From assembly GCA_016200125.1 (NCBI GenBank), contig JACQFK010000124.1, forward strand, positions 1 through 17,906: a stretch of DNA of 17,906 nucleotides. Reading direction: 5' to 3'. Below are positions 6,567 through 13,657 of this stretch, piece after piece. The translations under genes were made by a program, and so were the position numbers. The notes under the pieces were generated by a model. It was given only the letters and a program-made list of their open reading frames with translations. It searched no databases and was not told the origin of the DNA. Positions within the stretch are counted from its first letter, which is position 1. Each line of letters opens with the position of its first letter. The DNA comes from Planctomycetota bacterium. Lineage in GTDB: Bacteria > Planctomycetota > MHYJ01 > JACPRB01.

Positions 6567-6584
6567 AAGTACGGCGGCGTACTT
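6567..6584. promoter_or_regulatory. Inverted repeat in the divergent promoter region (possible operator)
   Basis: AAGTACG and CGTACTT form perfect 7-bp arms around GCGG. The repeat overlaps the expected -35 of the leftward Trx-TPR gene and touches a weak -10-like TATAGG (6584-6589) of the rightward DUF3500 gene. That is where a shared regulator would bind. No regulator gene is adjacent, so function is inferred from position alone. Confidence 0.4.
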
Positions 6585-6622
6585 ATAGGGTGTCCGCACC
6601 CGAAACCAAAGGAGCCAACGCC

Positions 6623-7696
6623 ATGACCACGCGCTTCAAGACCCTCTGGATGAGCCTCGGCGCTGCCGCCGGCCTCTCGCTGATGGCCGTCGCCGCGATG
6701 ACCGTCGAAACCCCCGCCCGCCCCGCGGGCGACTTCGGCAAGGTCTCCGAGGAGATGGCCGCCGCGGCCTCCGGCCTCTGGAAATCGCTTTCGTCGGGGC
6801 AGCAGGGCAAGGCGCGCTTCGAGTTCAAGGACGAGGAGCGGCTCAACTGGCATTTCATCCCCCGCGAGCGCAAGGGGCTCCCGATCAAGGACATGAACCC
6901 CGACCAGCGCAAGCTCGCGATGGCGCTCCTGGCCACGGGCCTCAGCGCCAAGGGGCTCGAGAAGGCGACCACGATCATGAGCCTCGAGCAGGTGCTCTTC
7001 GAGATGGAAGGCCCCAACGGGAAGATGAAGCGCGACCCCGAGCTCTACTACTTCTCGATCTTCGGCACGCCCGACGCGAAGGGAACCTGGGGCTGGCGCG
7101 TCGAAGGCCACCACATCTCCATCAACATCACGGTCGCCGGCGGCAAGGCGATCTCCGCCACCCCGGCCTTCCTCGGCAGCAACCCGGGCGAGGTGAAGAA
7201 CGGGCCGCGCAAGGGCGTCCGCGTCCTCGGCAACGACGAGGAGATGGGCCGCTCGATCGTGAAGTCGATGACCGACGAGCAGAAGGCCGTCACGGTCTGG
7301 ACCAAGGATGCGCCCAAGGAAATGATCCTGGTCCCGAAGGAGAAGATCCGCCGCCTCGACCCCGCGGGCATCGCCTGGGGTAAGCTCGACGCGAAGCAGC
7401 AGGAGGCCGTCTGGACGCTGATCCAGGAGTATGCCAACCGGCTCCGAGGCGAGCTCGCGGCGCAGGACCTCGAGAAGGCCGACAAGGCGGGAAAGGACAA
7501 GATCTCCTTCGCCTGGGCGGGCGGCTTGGAGCGCGGCGAGCCCCACTACTACCGCATCCAGGGGCCGACCTTCGTGATCGAGTACGACAACGTGCAGAAC
7601 GGCGCGAACCACGTCCACTCGGTCTGGCACGACCCGACCAGCAACTTCGGAGAGGACATCCTGCGCGCCCATCACGAGGCCGAGCACAACAAGTAG
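6623..7696 (+). CDS. Exported DUF3500 family protein
   Basis: The 357-residue protein begins MTTRFKTLWMSLGAAAGLSLMAVAAM, a Sec-type signal peptide, so it is exported or anchored. The mature part matches my recollection of DUF3500: WHFIPRERKGLPIKDMNPDQ near residue 72, a WGWRVEGHHISINIT segment, and a C-terminal GPTFVIEYDNVQNGANHVHSVWHDP block. The closely spaced His/Asp residues (EGHH; NHVHS; WHD) suggest a metal site, but the family has no established biochemistry that I know of. I chose ATG 6623 over an in-frame upstream ATG (6563) because GGAG at 6611-6614 gives 8-nt spacing and the signal peptide then starts normally. It is followed after 6 bp by a PmoA-like gene, so the two are probably co-transcribed. 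Confidence 0.83.
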   Translation: MTTRFKTLWMSLGAAAGLSLMAVAAMTVETPARPAGDFGKVSEEMAAAASGLWKSLSSGQQGKARFEFKDEERLNWHFIPRERKGLPIKDMNPDQRKLAMALLATGLSAKGLEKATTIMSLEQVLFEMEGPNGKMKRDPELYYFSIFGTPDAKGTWGWRVEGHHISINITVAGGKAISATPAFLGSNPGEVKNGPRKGVRVLGNDEEMGRSIVKSMTDEQKAVTVWTKDAPKEMILVPKEKIRRLDPAGIAWGKLDAKQQEAVWTLIQEYANRLRGELAAQDLEKADKAGKDKISFAWAGGLERGEPHYYRIQGPTFVIEYDNVQNGANHVHSVWHDPTSNFGEDILRAHHEAEHNK

Positions 7697-7702
7697 CAGC
7701 CG

Positions 7703-8788
7703 ATGCTCGCCCAGGTTTTCGCGCTCGCCGTCCTGGCGCAGGACGTGCCGGTCGAACTGCCCGCCCCGGCCGGGACCGGAAAGCTCGTCCGTGTTTCCGA
7801 CGGCAAGGAAGTCCCCTTCCAGCGCTCGGGCGACCGCATCGTCTTCATCGCGAAGAACGAGAAAGCCGAGTACAGGATCGAGGCCGGCGCGCCGGCCGAC
7901 TTCCCCAAGGTCGCCTGCGTCGACGACGGCAAGTCCCTCACCCTGAGCGTGGCGGGAAAGAACGTGCTGCGCTACCACCACGCGGTGGTCTCCCAGCCGG
8001 ACCCGGTCTTTTCGCGCAGCGGCTACCTCCATCCGGTCTGGACGCCCTCCGGGAAGGAGATCACGAACGATTCGCCGCCGAACCATCTCCATCATCACGG
8101 CCTCTGGTCCGCCTGGACGAGCTCCGAGTTCGAGGGCCGCAAGTCGAACTTCTGGGAATCGAAGGAGAAGCAGGGGCGTGTCGAGTGCGTGAAGGTCGAG
8201 GAGACCTGGTCGGGCCAGGTCTTCGGCGGCTTCCGGGCGCGGCACCGCTTCATCAACCTCAACGAGGGAGCGGAGAAGGCCGCCCTCGAGGACGTCTGGG
8301 AACTCCGCGTCTACGCGCTCAGCGACCGCTTCGTGTTCGACCTGGTCTCGACGCAGACCTGCGCGACCGACCAGCCGCTGGTCATCAAGGAGTACCGCTA
8401 TGGCGGCATCGGCTTCCGCGGCCCGGCGGGCTGGGAGGGCAAGAAGGGGGTCGAGTTCCTGACAAGCGACGGAAAGGGGCGCGTCGACGGCCATGCCACG
8501 AAGGCGAAGTGGGTGGAGGCCTGGGGGCAGGCCGGCGGCGCCGAGGCCTCGATCGGCTTCCTCTGCCATCCCGCGAACTTCCGCTTCCCCCAGCCCCTGC
8601 GGATCCATCCCGACGAGCCCTTCTTCAACTGGGCCGTGCCGCAGGGCGGGACCTTCTCCATCGAGCCCGGCAAGCCTTACGTCGCGCGCTACCGCTTCGT
8701 CGTCGCGGACGGCAAGCTGACGCGCGACGATCTCGACGCGGCCTGGTCCGCCTACGGCGAAGCGCCCCGGCCCTCGCTCAAGCAGTAA
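7703..8788 (+). CDS. PmoA-like / DUF6807 family protein (not methane monooxygenase)
   Basis: The 361-residue protein has a short signal peptide (MLAQVFALAVLAQD). Recognisable family blocks are LRYHHAVVSQPDP (89-101), GYLHPVWTPSGKEIT (107-121), a His cluster NHLHHHGLWSAW (127-138, H128 and H130-132), and a C-terminal NWAVPQGGTFSIEPGKPYVARYRF block. These fit the family Pfam once named Methane oxygenase PmoA (PF14100), now DUF6807. The name is misleading: the proteins are secreted beta-sandwich proteins common in planctomycetes and Bacteroidetes, often near sugar-catabolism genes, and are unrelated to membrane pMMO. The start is set by the in-frame DUF3500 stop just upstream. There is no clear Shine-Dalgarno, so translation may be coupled across the 6-bp gap. 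The stop is TAA; a promoter for the next gene follows. Confidence 0.83.
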   Translation: MLAQVFALAVLAQDVPVELPAPAGTGKLVRVSDGKEVPFQRSGDRIVFIAKNEKAEYRIEAGAPADFPKVACVDDGKSLTLSVAGKNVLRYHHAVVSQPDPVFSRSGYLHPVWTPSGKEITNDSPPNHLHHHGLWSAWTSSEFEGRKSNFWESKEKQGRVECVKVEETWSGQVFGGFRARHRFINLNEGAEKAALEDVWELRVYALSDRFVFDLVSTQTCATDQPLVIKEYRYGGIGFRGPAGWEGKKGVEFLTSDGKGRVDGHATKAKWVEAWGQAGGAEASIGFLCHPANFRFPQPLRIHPDEPFFNWAVPQGGTFSIEPGKPYVARYRFVVADGKLTRDDLDAAWSAYGEAPRPSLKQ

Positions 8789-8791
8789 AGC

Positions 8792-8821
8792 TTGAAGCCC
8801 TCCGCTCCAGCGCGGTACCAT
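8792..8821 (+). promoter_or_regulatory. Promoter of the E1 dehydrogenase gene
   Basis: TTGAAG (8792-8797), an 18-nt spacer and TACCAT (8816-8821) precede the ATG at 8831 by 9 nt. Each box matches the consensus at 4 of 6. The gene has no Shine-Dalgarno, which agrees with a leaderless or very short leader. Confidence 0.5.
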
Positions 8822-8830
8822 TGAATCCAG

Positions 8831-11071
8831 ATGGCGCTTGAAGCGTTGACCCGCTATCTGGAGAGAGTCGCCGGCCGCGCGGGCTGGAAGGACATCGTCG
8901 AGCACTCCTGGGGCGGCGCCCCCCTCAAGAACGGCCACCACGAGGTCCTCAAGGCCTACCACCCGCTCCTCACCATGGGCGAACTTCTCCAGGTCTACCG
9001 CACGATGATCGTCTCGCGAAAACTGGACGACCGCGAGCTCATGCTGCAGCGGCAGGGCCAGGCCTGGTTCTCCGCCTCCTGCGCGGGCAAGGAGTCGGCC
9101 CTCTGCGCGCTCGGCCTCCTCCTCCGTCCCACGGATCCCCTCTGGGGCTATTACCGTGACCGCGCGCTCGTCCTCATGCGGGGCATGACGCCGCGCGAGA
9201 TGCTCATGGCGTCCGTCGCCTCGCGGGGGGACCCCTCCTCCGGCGGCCGGCAGATGCCGGAGCACTGGAGCGACTCCAATCGCGCCATCTGCCCCTACCT
9301 CAGCCCCGTGGGCGCCAACGTCATCCCCGCGGCGGGCCTGGCCGAGGCGGTCCAGCTCAGCGACAAGCTCCTCGACGGCCAGGGCCGCTACCCCGGCGAT
9401 TCGATCGTCTACACCGCCACGGGCGACGGCACCACCGCGGAAGGCGAGGTCTACGAGGGGCTGCGCGCCGCGATGAACGCCCGCGCGCCGCTGCTCTTCA
9501 ACCTGATGGACGACGGCTTCGGCATCTCCGTCCCCGTGAGCGAGCAGGTGCCGGGCGGCGACGTCGGGGCCCTCTTCAGCCACTGGCCGGGCCTGACCTA
9601 TATCTGGAACGAGGGGACCGACTTCCGCCAGTCCTACGACAACTTCCGGCGCGCGGTGGAGCTCTGCCGCTCCGGCAAGGGACCCGTCATGGTCCATTCC
9701 AAGCTGCTGCGGCTCTACAGCCACTCCTCCACCGACGACATGCGCAAGTACCGGCCCCGCGAGGACGTCACGATCGAATTCGAGGAGCGCGACCCGGTCT
9801 TCAAGTTCGCCAGCGAGCTCGTCGAGTACGGGATCGCCTCGCCCGCCGAGCTCCAGGAGATCGCCCGGGAGGTCGACGCCGAGATCCTGCGCGCCGTCGA
9901 CGAGGTCCTCAACCTGCCGAAGACCGACGTCTCGCGGTTCATGTCGACGATCTACGCCTACGATCCGCCCCAGGCCCAGGCGGCCTACGCGGAGGCGACG
10001 GCCGGTCTGAAAAGCGCCCACGCCGGCAAGACCCTGGTCATGGCGGACGCCATCAACGCGTCGCTCGGCGAGCTCATGGAGGTCCTCCCCCAGATCGTGA
10101 TGTGGGGCGAGGATGTCGCCGACCTCTCGAAGGAGCATTTCGGCCGCGCGGAGCTCGAGGGCAAGGGCGGCGTCTTCGGCATCACCAAGGGGCTGCAGCG
10201 CCGCTTCGGGCCGGACCGCGTCAGCAACTCGCCGATCGCCGAGGCGTCCATCGTGGGCCGCGCCTCGGGCTGGTCGCTCCAGGGCTTCCTGCCGATCGTC
10301 GAGGTCCAGTTCCGCGACTACCTGAACCCCGCCTGGCAGCAGCTGGTGGACCAGGTCGGAACCCTGCGCTGGCGCTCCGACGGGCGCTTCGCCAACCCGC
10401 TCGTCGTCCGCATGGCTTACGGCGGCTACCTCGGCGGCGCCGGAGCGATCTGGCACAGCGAGTCGGCGAACGGGCCGATCCTGCATTACCCCGGCGTCCG
10501 CCTTTGCGTGCCCTCCAACGCCGAGGACGCGGCGGGGCTCCTTCGCGCCGCGGCCTTCTGCGGCGATCCGGTCCTCTACTGCGAATCGAAGTCGCGCTAC
10601 CGCTTCCGCGACGAGTTCATGGAGCGGAAGTACCCGGACTGGGACTTCGTCCTGTGGCCCGGCTCCTCCCGCCGCTACGGCGACGGCAAGGACATCGCAA
10701 TCCTCACCTACGGCACGTCGACCACGCTCTGCTTCCGCGCGATGCAGATGCTCGAGGCGGACGGGATCGGCGCGCGCCTGCTCGACCTCTGCTGGCTGAA
10801 CCCGCTCGACACGAACGCCATCCGCGCCGCCGCCGACGACTGCGGGATCGTGCTCATCGTCGACGAGGACCGCCGCACTTGCGGCGCGGGCGCCGCGATC
10901 GCCGACGTCATCTACCGCGACCGCGAGCTCCGCCGCCGCGTGGACGTGGAGCGGATCGCGACCAAGGATTGCCGGGTGAGCTACGGGCCGGTGGGCGAGC
11001 GGGCGATCCTGCCGCAGGCCGACGAGATCCTCCGCACGGCGCGCGACCTGATCAAGTCCCGCAAGCGCTAG
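8831..11071 (+). CDS. Fused alpha-beta thiamine-diphosphate E1 component of a 2-oxoacid dehydrogenase
   Basis: The 746-residue single chain joins an E1-alpha domain (about 50-375) and an E1-beta domain (about 400-745). E1 decarboxylates a 2-oxoacid with ThDP and passes the acyl group to lipoyl-E2 in the cytosol. In the alpha half, the ThDP/metal motif starts GDG (198-200) and ends at MDDGFGIS (226-233). The usual second Asn of the ENN motif (N196 of human PDH E1-alpha) is Asp228 here. The beta half shows GEDVA (426-430), the GGVFGITKGL loop, the catalytic-type Glu of SPIAEASI (E471) and the QF-DYLNPAW helix. Branched-chain versus pyruvate specificity cannot be set by eye. No E2 or E3 gene lies alongside, so partners are encoded elsewhere. 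The length is normal for the fused type. The tail overlaps the convergent gene by 4 bp (CTAG). Confidence 0.9.
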   Translation: MALEALTRYLERVAGRAGWKDIVEHSWGGAPLKNGHHEVLKAYHPLLTMGELLQVYRTMIVSRKLDDRELMLQRQGQAWFSASCAGKESALCALGLLLRPTDPLWGYYRDRALVLMRGMTPREMLMASVASRGDPSSGGRQMPEHWSDSNRAICPYLSPVGANVIPAAGLAEAVQLSDKLLDGQGRYPGDSIVYTATGDGTTAEGEVYEGLRAAMNARAPLLFNLMDDGFGISVPVSEQVPGGDVGALFSHWPGLTYIWNEGTDFRQSYDNFRRAVELCRSGKGPVMVHSKLLRLYSHSSTDDMRKYRPREDVTIEFEERDPVFKFASELVEYGIASPAELQEIAREVDAEILRAVDEVLNLPKTDVSRFMSTIYAYDPPQAQAAYAEATAGLKSAHAGKTLVMADAINASLGELMEVLPQIVMWGEDVADLSKEHFGRAELEGKGGVFGITKGLQRRFGPDRVSNSPIAEASIVGRASGWSLQGFLPIVEVQFRDYLNPAWQQLVDQVGTLRWRSDGRFANPLVVRMAYGGYLGGAGAIWHSESANGPILHYPGVRLCVPSNAEDAAGLLRAAAFCGDPVLYCESKSRYRFRDEFMERKYPDWDFVLWPGSSRRYGDGKDIAILTYGTSTTLCFRAMQMLEADGIGARLLDLCWLNPLDTNAIRAAADDCGIVLIVDEDRRTCGAGAAIADVIYRDRELRRRVDVERIATKDCRVSYGPVGERAILPQADEILRTARDLIKSRKR

Positions 11072-12336
11072 TTCCACACCCGGAGGGACGGCAGGCGGTT
11101 GCCGTCCGGACCCACGATCCGCAGGACGAACTCGAAACTCTTGCTGTGATTCTCCACCTTGACGAGGACGCGGTGGAGGCCCGGGGCCAGGGGAACGGCG
11201 TAGCGGTCCTCGTCGATCTTGAGCGAGCGGGATCGGTGGACCTTCCCGACCTGGCGGCCGTCCACCCAGAGCGCGCCGCCGTCGTCGCTCCCCATCCGGA
11301 ACTCGGCGGCCGCGTCGACGGGCACCTGGACGAGGCAGGCGGCGTAGGCCACGACGTTGTCCGTCGATTTCTTGATCCCCAGGTGGGGGACGGCGTAGAA
11401 GTCGATCTTCGGATCGGGCGAGGCATAGGCCGCCCATCTGGGCTTGCCCACCGCAAGACCGGCCGCGGGATCGTGCGTCGCCTCGTCCTTGAGGAAGTCG
11501 GTGTCGATCCCCTGGTCCTTGTCGTTCGAGAAGACGCCCAGCACGAGCCAGTTGCGGAGGAAGCCCTGATCGTCGGCCGCGAAGGGGCCGAGATGCTTCT
11601 CGTGCGGCGACTCCCGGCGCGACTTCTCGTAGGCGGCCTGGCGGCGGTCCAGCTCCGCGGCCCGCGGGCCGCCCGCGGCCTTCGCGGCCTTGAAGCGCTT
11701 CAGGACCTCGTCGGCCCGCTCGAACTTCGGGTCCTCCTCGATGAGCTTCTGGATCGCCTCCAGTTCGCGCGCGAGCTGGGTCTCCTGCTCGCGCGTCTTC
11801 TTCTGCTCCTGCGCGGAGGCCTCGATGGCCTGGAAGCGCTTCTCCTGGGGGCTGCCGCGGAACTTCGCGCGCATCTCGTCGCAGCGCGCGAGGATCTTGT
11901 CGGGGGCCGCGAGGCTCGCGAAGGCCTCGAGGTCCCTGAGGAGCCGCTCGGCGTCGTTCGAGGGCGCGACCGGCGGCGGATCCGGCCCGCGCCGCGGGGG
12001 GGGAGGCGGCGGCGCCGACGGCGGGCTGCCGCTTCCCGAGGTCAGGACGAGGGCCGCGACGATCGCCGCGGCGACGAGGGCTCCGAGGCCGATCATCAGG
12101 TTCCGCTTCGAGGGGTCGGGCGCCTGCTGAAGCATGCCGAGGGTGATCCGCGGATGCTTCGCGGAAGAGCCGCTCTTCCGACCGCCCTGCGCGGGGATCA
12201 GGCCCGCGAGGGGCTTCTTTCCCGGGGGCCGGCACTCGGCGCACCAGGGGCGGTTGTCGAGGAACTGGGCGAGGCCGCGGCTGAAGTCGTCCTCCTTGAG
12301 GACCCGACCGCATCCTCCGCAGTAGACGATCTCCAA
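11068..12336 (-). CDS. Zinc-ribbon, single-TM protein with periplasmic coiled coil and beta-sandwich domain
   Basis: The 422-residue protein begins with a four-cysteine zinc ribbon (C6-x2-C9 and C32-x2-C35). A basic/Ser linker, one TM helix (about 80-99, NLMIGLGALVAAAIVAALVL) and a poly-Pro stretch (105-124) follow. A charged coiled coil spans about 128-245. The C-terminal domain (255-422) contains NWLVLGVFSNDKDQGIDTDF, RMGSDDGGALWVDGRQVG and LAPGLHRVLVKV. That last domain resembles PA14/NPCBM-like sugar-binding sandwiches of planctomycetes. The ribbon should face the cytoplasm and the sandwich the periplasm; a tethering or sensing role is inferred. The start is TTG at 12336, chosen because GGGAGG lies 8-9 nt upstream and because the frame upstream of it is antisense to the previous gene. 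The poly-Pro run probably needs EF-P. It follows the receiver protein after 41 bp on the same strand, probably one unit. Confidence 0.76.
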   Translation of the reverse strand: MEIVYCGGCGRVLKEDDFSRGLAQFLDNRPWCAECRPPGKKPLAGLIPAQGGRKSGSSAKHPRITLGMLQQAPDPSKRNLMIGLGALVAAAIVAALVLTSGSGSPPSAPPPPPPRRGPDPPPVAPSNDAERLLRDLEAFASLAAPDKILARCDEMRAKFRGSPQEKRFQAIEASAQEQKKTREQETQLARELEAIQKLIEEDPKFERADEVLKRFKAAKAAGGPRAAELDRRQAAYEKSRRESPHEKHLGPFAADDQGFLRNWLVLGVFSNDKDQGIDTDFLKDEATHDPAAGLAVGKPRWAAYASPDPKIDFYAVPHLGIKKSTDNVVAYAACLVQVPVDAAAEFRMGSDDGGALWVDGRQVGKVHRSRSLKIDEDRYAVPLAPGLHRVLVKVENHSKSFEFVLRIVGPDGNRLPSLRVWN

Positions 12337-12377
12337 GGCCCCTTCCTCCCGCTGCGTGGAGTGTACCCCGCCGGAGA

Positions 12378-13592
12378 TCAGAACAATTCGTTCAGGGTCT
12401 TTTCGGCCGACGCCGGCGGCGGGATCTGGGTGGTCCGGCTCGACTCGTCGACCCGGCGCATCGCTTCCATGAGCAGCGGCATGGTGGGCGACGTGATGGT
12501 CGGGGCCCCCTTGAGCGGCATGGAGACGAAGGCGAAGGAAGCGCTTCTCCACATCGCAAGCTCGTAGAAGCCGTCCTCGCCGGACCCGCCGCCCGTCACG
12601 GAGGCCTGGCGCACCTCCCCGCTCTCCAGGCCGATCTCCCCCTTCTGGCCGGACATCTCGAGCTGGATGTAGCCGGTCTTCCGGCCGACCTGCAGCAGCT
12701 GGAGCACGTCCGCGAAGGACATCGAGCTCAGGTTCCCCGAGAACTCCGAGTTCGCGACCGGGGTGGGCTTGGTCAGGACCTTGGAGCGGCGCGCCACGAG
12801 CGCGCTCAGGTGCTGGCTCATCCGCGGCTGGTGGCCGATCAGCTCGGCCAGCCGGTGCCGCGGCAGCGAGACCACCTGGGACATCGAATGGGCCCGCGCC
12901 GTCACGGGCGAGCGCTCGCCGGACATGAAGGGCAGTTCGCCGAAGGCCTCCCCCTCGCGGATCATCTCGGTCGCGCCGCCGCCGGAGGGGATCAGCTCGA
13001 CGTCGCCGAGCGTGACGACGTAGAGCGAGTCGACCGGGTCGCCCGCCTTGTAGATGGCCTCCCCCGCCTCGTAGGTCGTGCGCCCCGAGAGCTGGAGGAA
13101 TTCCTTCATGATGTGCGACGGAAGCTGCATCAGGAAGGGCAGGTCGGCCTCGGCCTCGGCCGTCGACACGATCGTCTTGAGGAACTGCGAGGCCTCCTCC
13201 GCCTTCTTGGCCTTGAGCCCCGCCTCGATCGCCTGCAGCTTCTGCCTCGCGTCGCCGTCGCGGAAGGGACGCTCGAGGAGCATCGTCGCCCCGTGGCGGA
13301 TCGACTCCGCGGCGGCCATCCGCTGGTTCGCGTTGATGCACATGAGCACCGGGATCGTCTTCCCGGGGCAGTCCTGCTTGATCCGGTGGAGAAAGCCGTG
13401 GTTCTCCATCCCGGCCATGTCGTAGTCGGCGATGATGTAGTCGAGGTCGAACTTGCGGATCTTCAGGACGGCGATCGCCTCGATGGCGTCGTTCGCCTCG
13501 AAGATGTCGGCCGGAGCGTGGCCCATGGACTCCAGGAGAGTCCGGAAGACCCGGCGCATCGTCCTCGAATCATCGGCCACTAGGATCTTCAT
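12378..13592 (-). CDS. Response regulator: REC, cyclic-nucleotide-binding and DUF4388 domains
   Basis: The 404-residue cytosolic regulator has a receiver domain (1-120, MKILVADDSR, acid pair D7/D8, phospho-acceptor D56 in IIADYDMAG). A cyclic-nucleotide-binding domain follows (about 150-262, phosphate cassette GELPFMSGERSPVTARA with E219, R227, S228). A DUF4388/PATAN domain comes last (about 283-358, FSGNLSSMSFADVLQLLQVGRKTG). There is no DNA-binding or kinase domain, so output is probably protein-protein. The receiver is atypical: the conserved Thr/Ser (CheY T87) is Ile86, and the conserved Lys (CheY K109) is Arg108. The CNBD keeps the Glu and Arg-Ser that contact cAMP/cGMP in CAP-like proteins. 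I chose ATG 13592 because the receiver starts there and a promoter lies 36 nt upstream. ATG 13649, overlapping the amidohydrolase stop, is the alternative and would add a 19-residue unusual extension. Confidence 0.87.
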   Translation of the reverse strand: MKILVADDSRTMRRVFRTLLESMGHAPADIFEANDAIEAIAVLKIRKFDLDYIIADYDMAGMENHGFLHRIKQDCPGKTIPVLMCINANQRMAAAESIRHGATMLLERPFRDGDARQKLQAIEAGLKAKKAEEASQFLKTIVSTAEAEADLPFLMQLPSHIMKEFLQLSGRTTYEAGEAIYKAGDPVDSLYVVTLGDVELIPSGGGATEMIREGEAFGELPFMSGERSPVTARAHSMSQVVSLPRHRLAELIGHQPRMSQHLSALVARRSKVLTKPTPVANSEFSGNLSSMSFADVLQLLQVGRKTGYIQLEMSGQKGEIGLESGEVRQASVTGGGSGEDGFYELAMWRSASFAFVSMPLKGAPTITSPTMPLLMEAMRRVDESSRTTQIPPPASAEKTLNELF

Positions 13593-13627
13593 GTGCGGTT
13601 CCGCGGGGCACAAAGGCCCTGAGACCC

Positions 13628-13657
13628 ATTGTACATGGGGATCGCTCATCCCCGCAA
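13628..13657 (-). promoter_or_regulatory. Promoter of the receiver gene with an inverted repeat in its spacer
   Basis: TTGCGG (13657-13652), an 18-nt spacer and TACAAT (13633-13628, 5 of 6) precede the gene. The spacer is largely an inverted repeat, GGGGAT and ATCCCC around 5 nt (13637-13653), well placed for a repressor or activator. It overlaps the end of the amidohydrolase gene, so the receiver can be transcribed separately from it. Confidence 0.45.

Noticed and set aside
7703..8788. Particulate methane monooxygenase subunit
   Set aside because: The protein is soluble and secreted; the family name PmoA is historical and it lacks the membrane helices of pMMO.
6113..12313. A 6.2-kb minus-strand open frame (about 2066 codons) antisense to the DUF3500, PmoA-like and E1 genes
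   Set aside because: Its translation is Arg/Gly/Ala/Val-rich with no domain, and the sense strand carries clear families. Long antisense frames are expected from GC-rich third positions.
10102..12567. An 821-codon plus-strand frame overlapping E1 and the zinc-ribbon gene
   Set aside because: Shadow translation rich in Arg/Gly/Ala, no recognisable domain; both real genes beneath have clear motifs.
13593..13649. Upstream ATG start for the receiver gene
   Set aside because: It overlaps the amidohydrolase stop neatly as ATGA, but the receiver begins at 13592, the extra 19 residues look non-family, and a promoter lies between the two starts.
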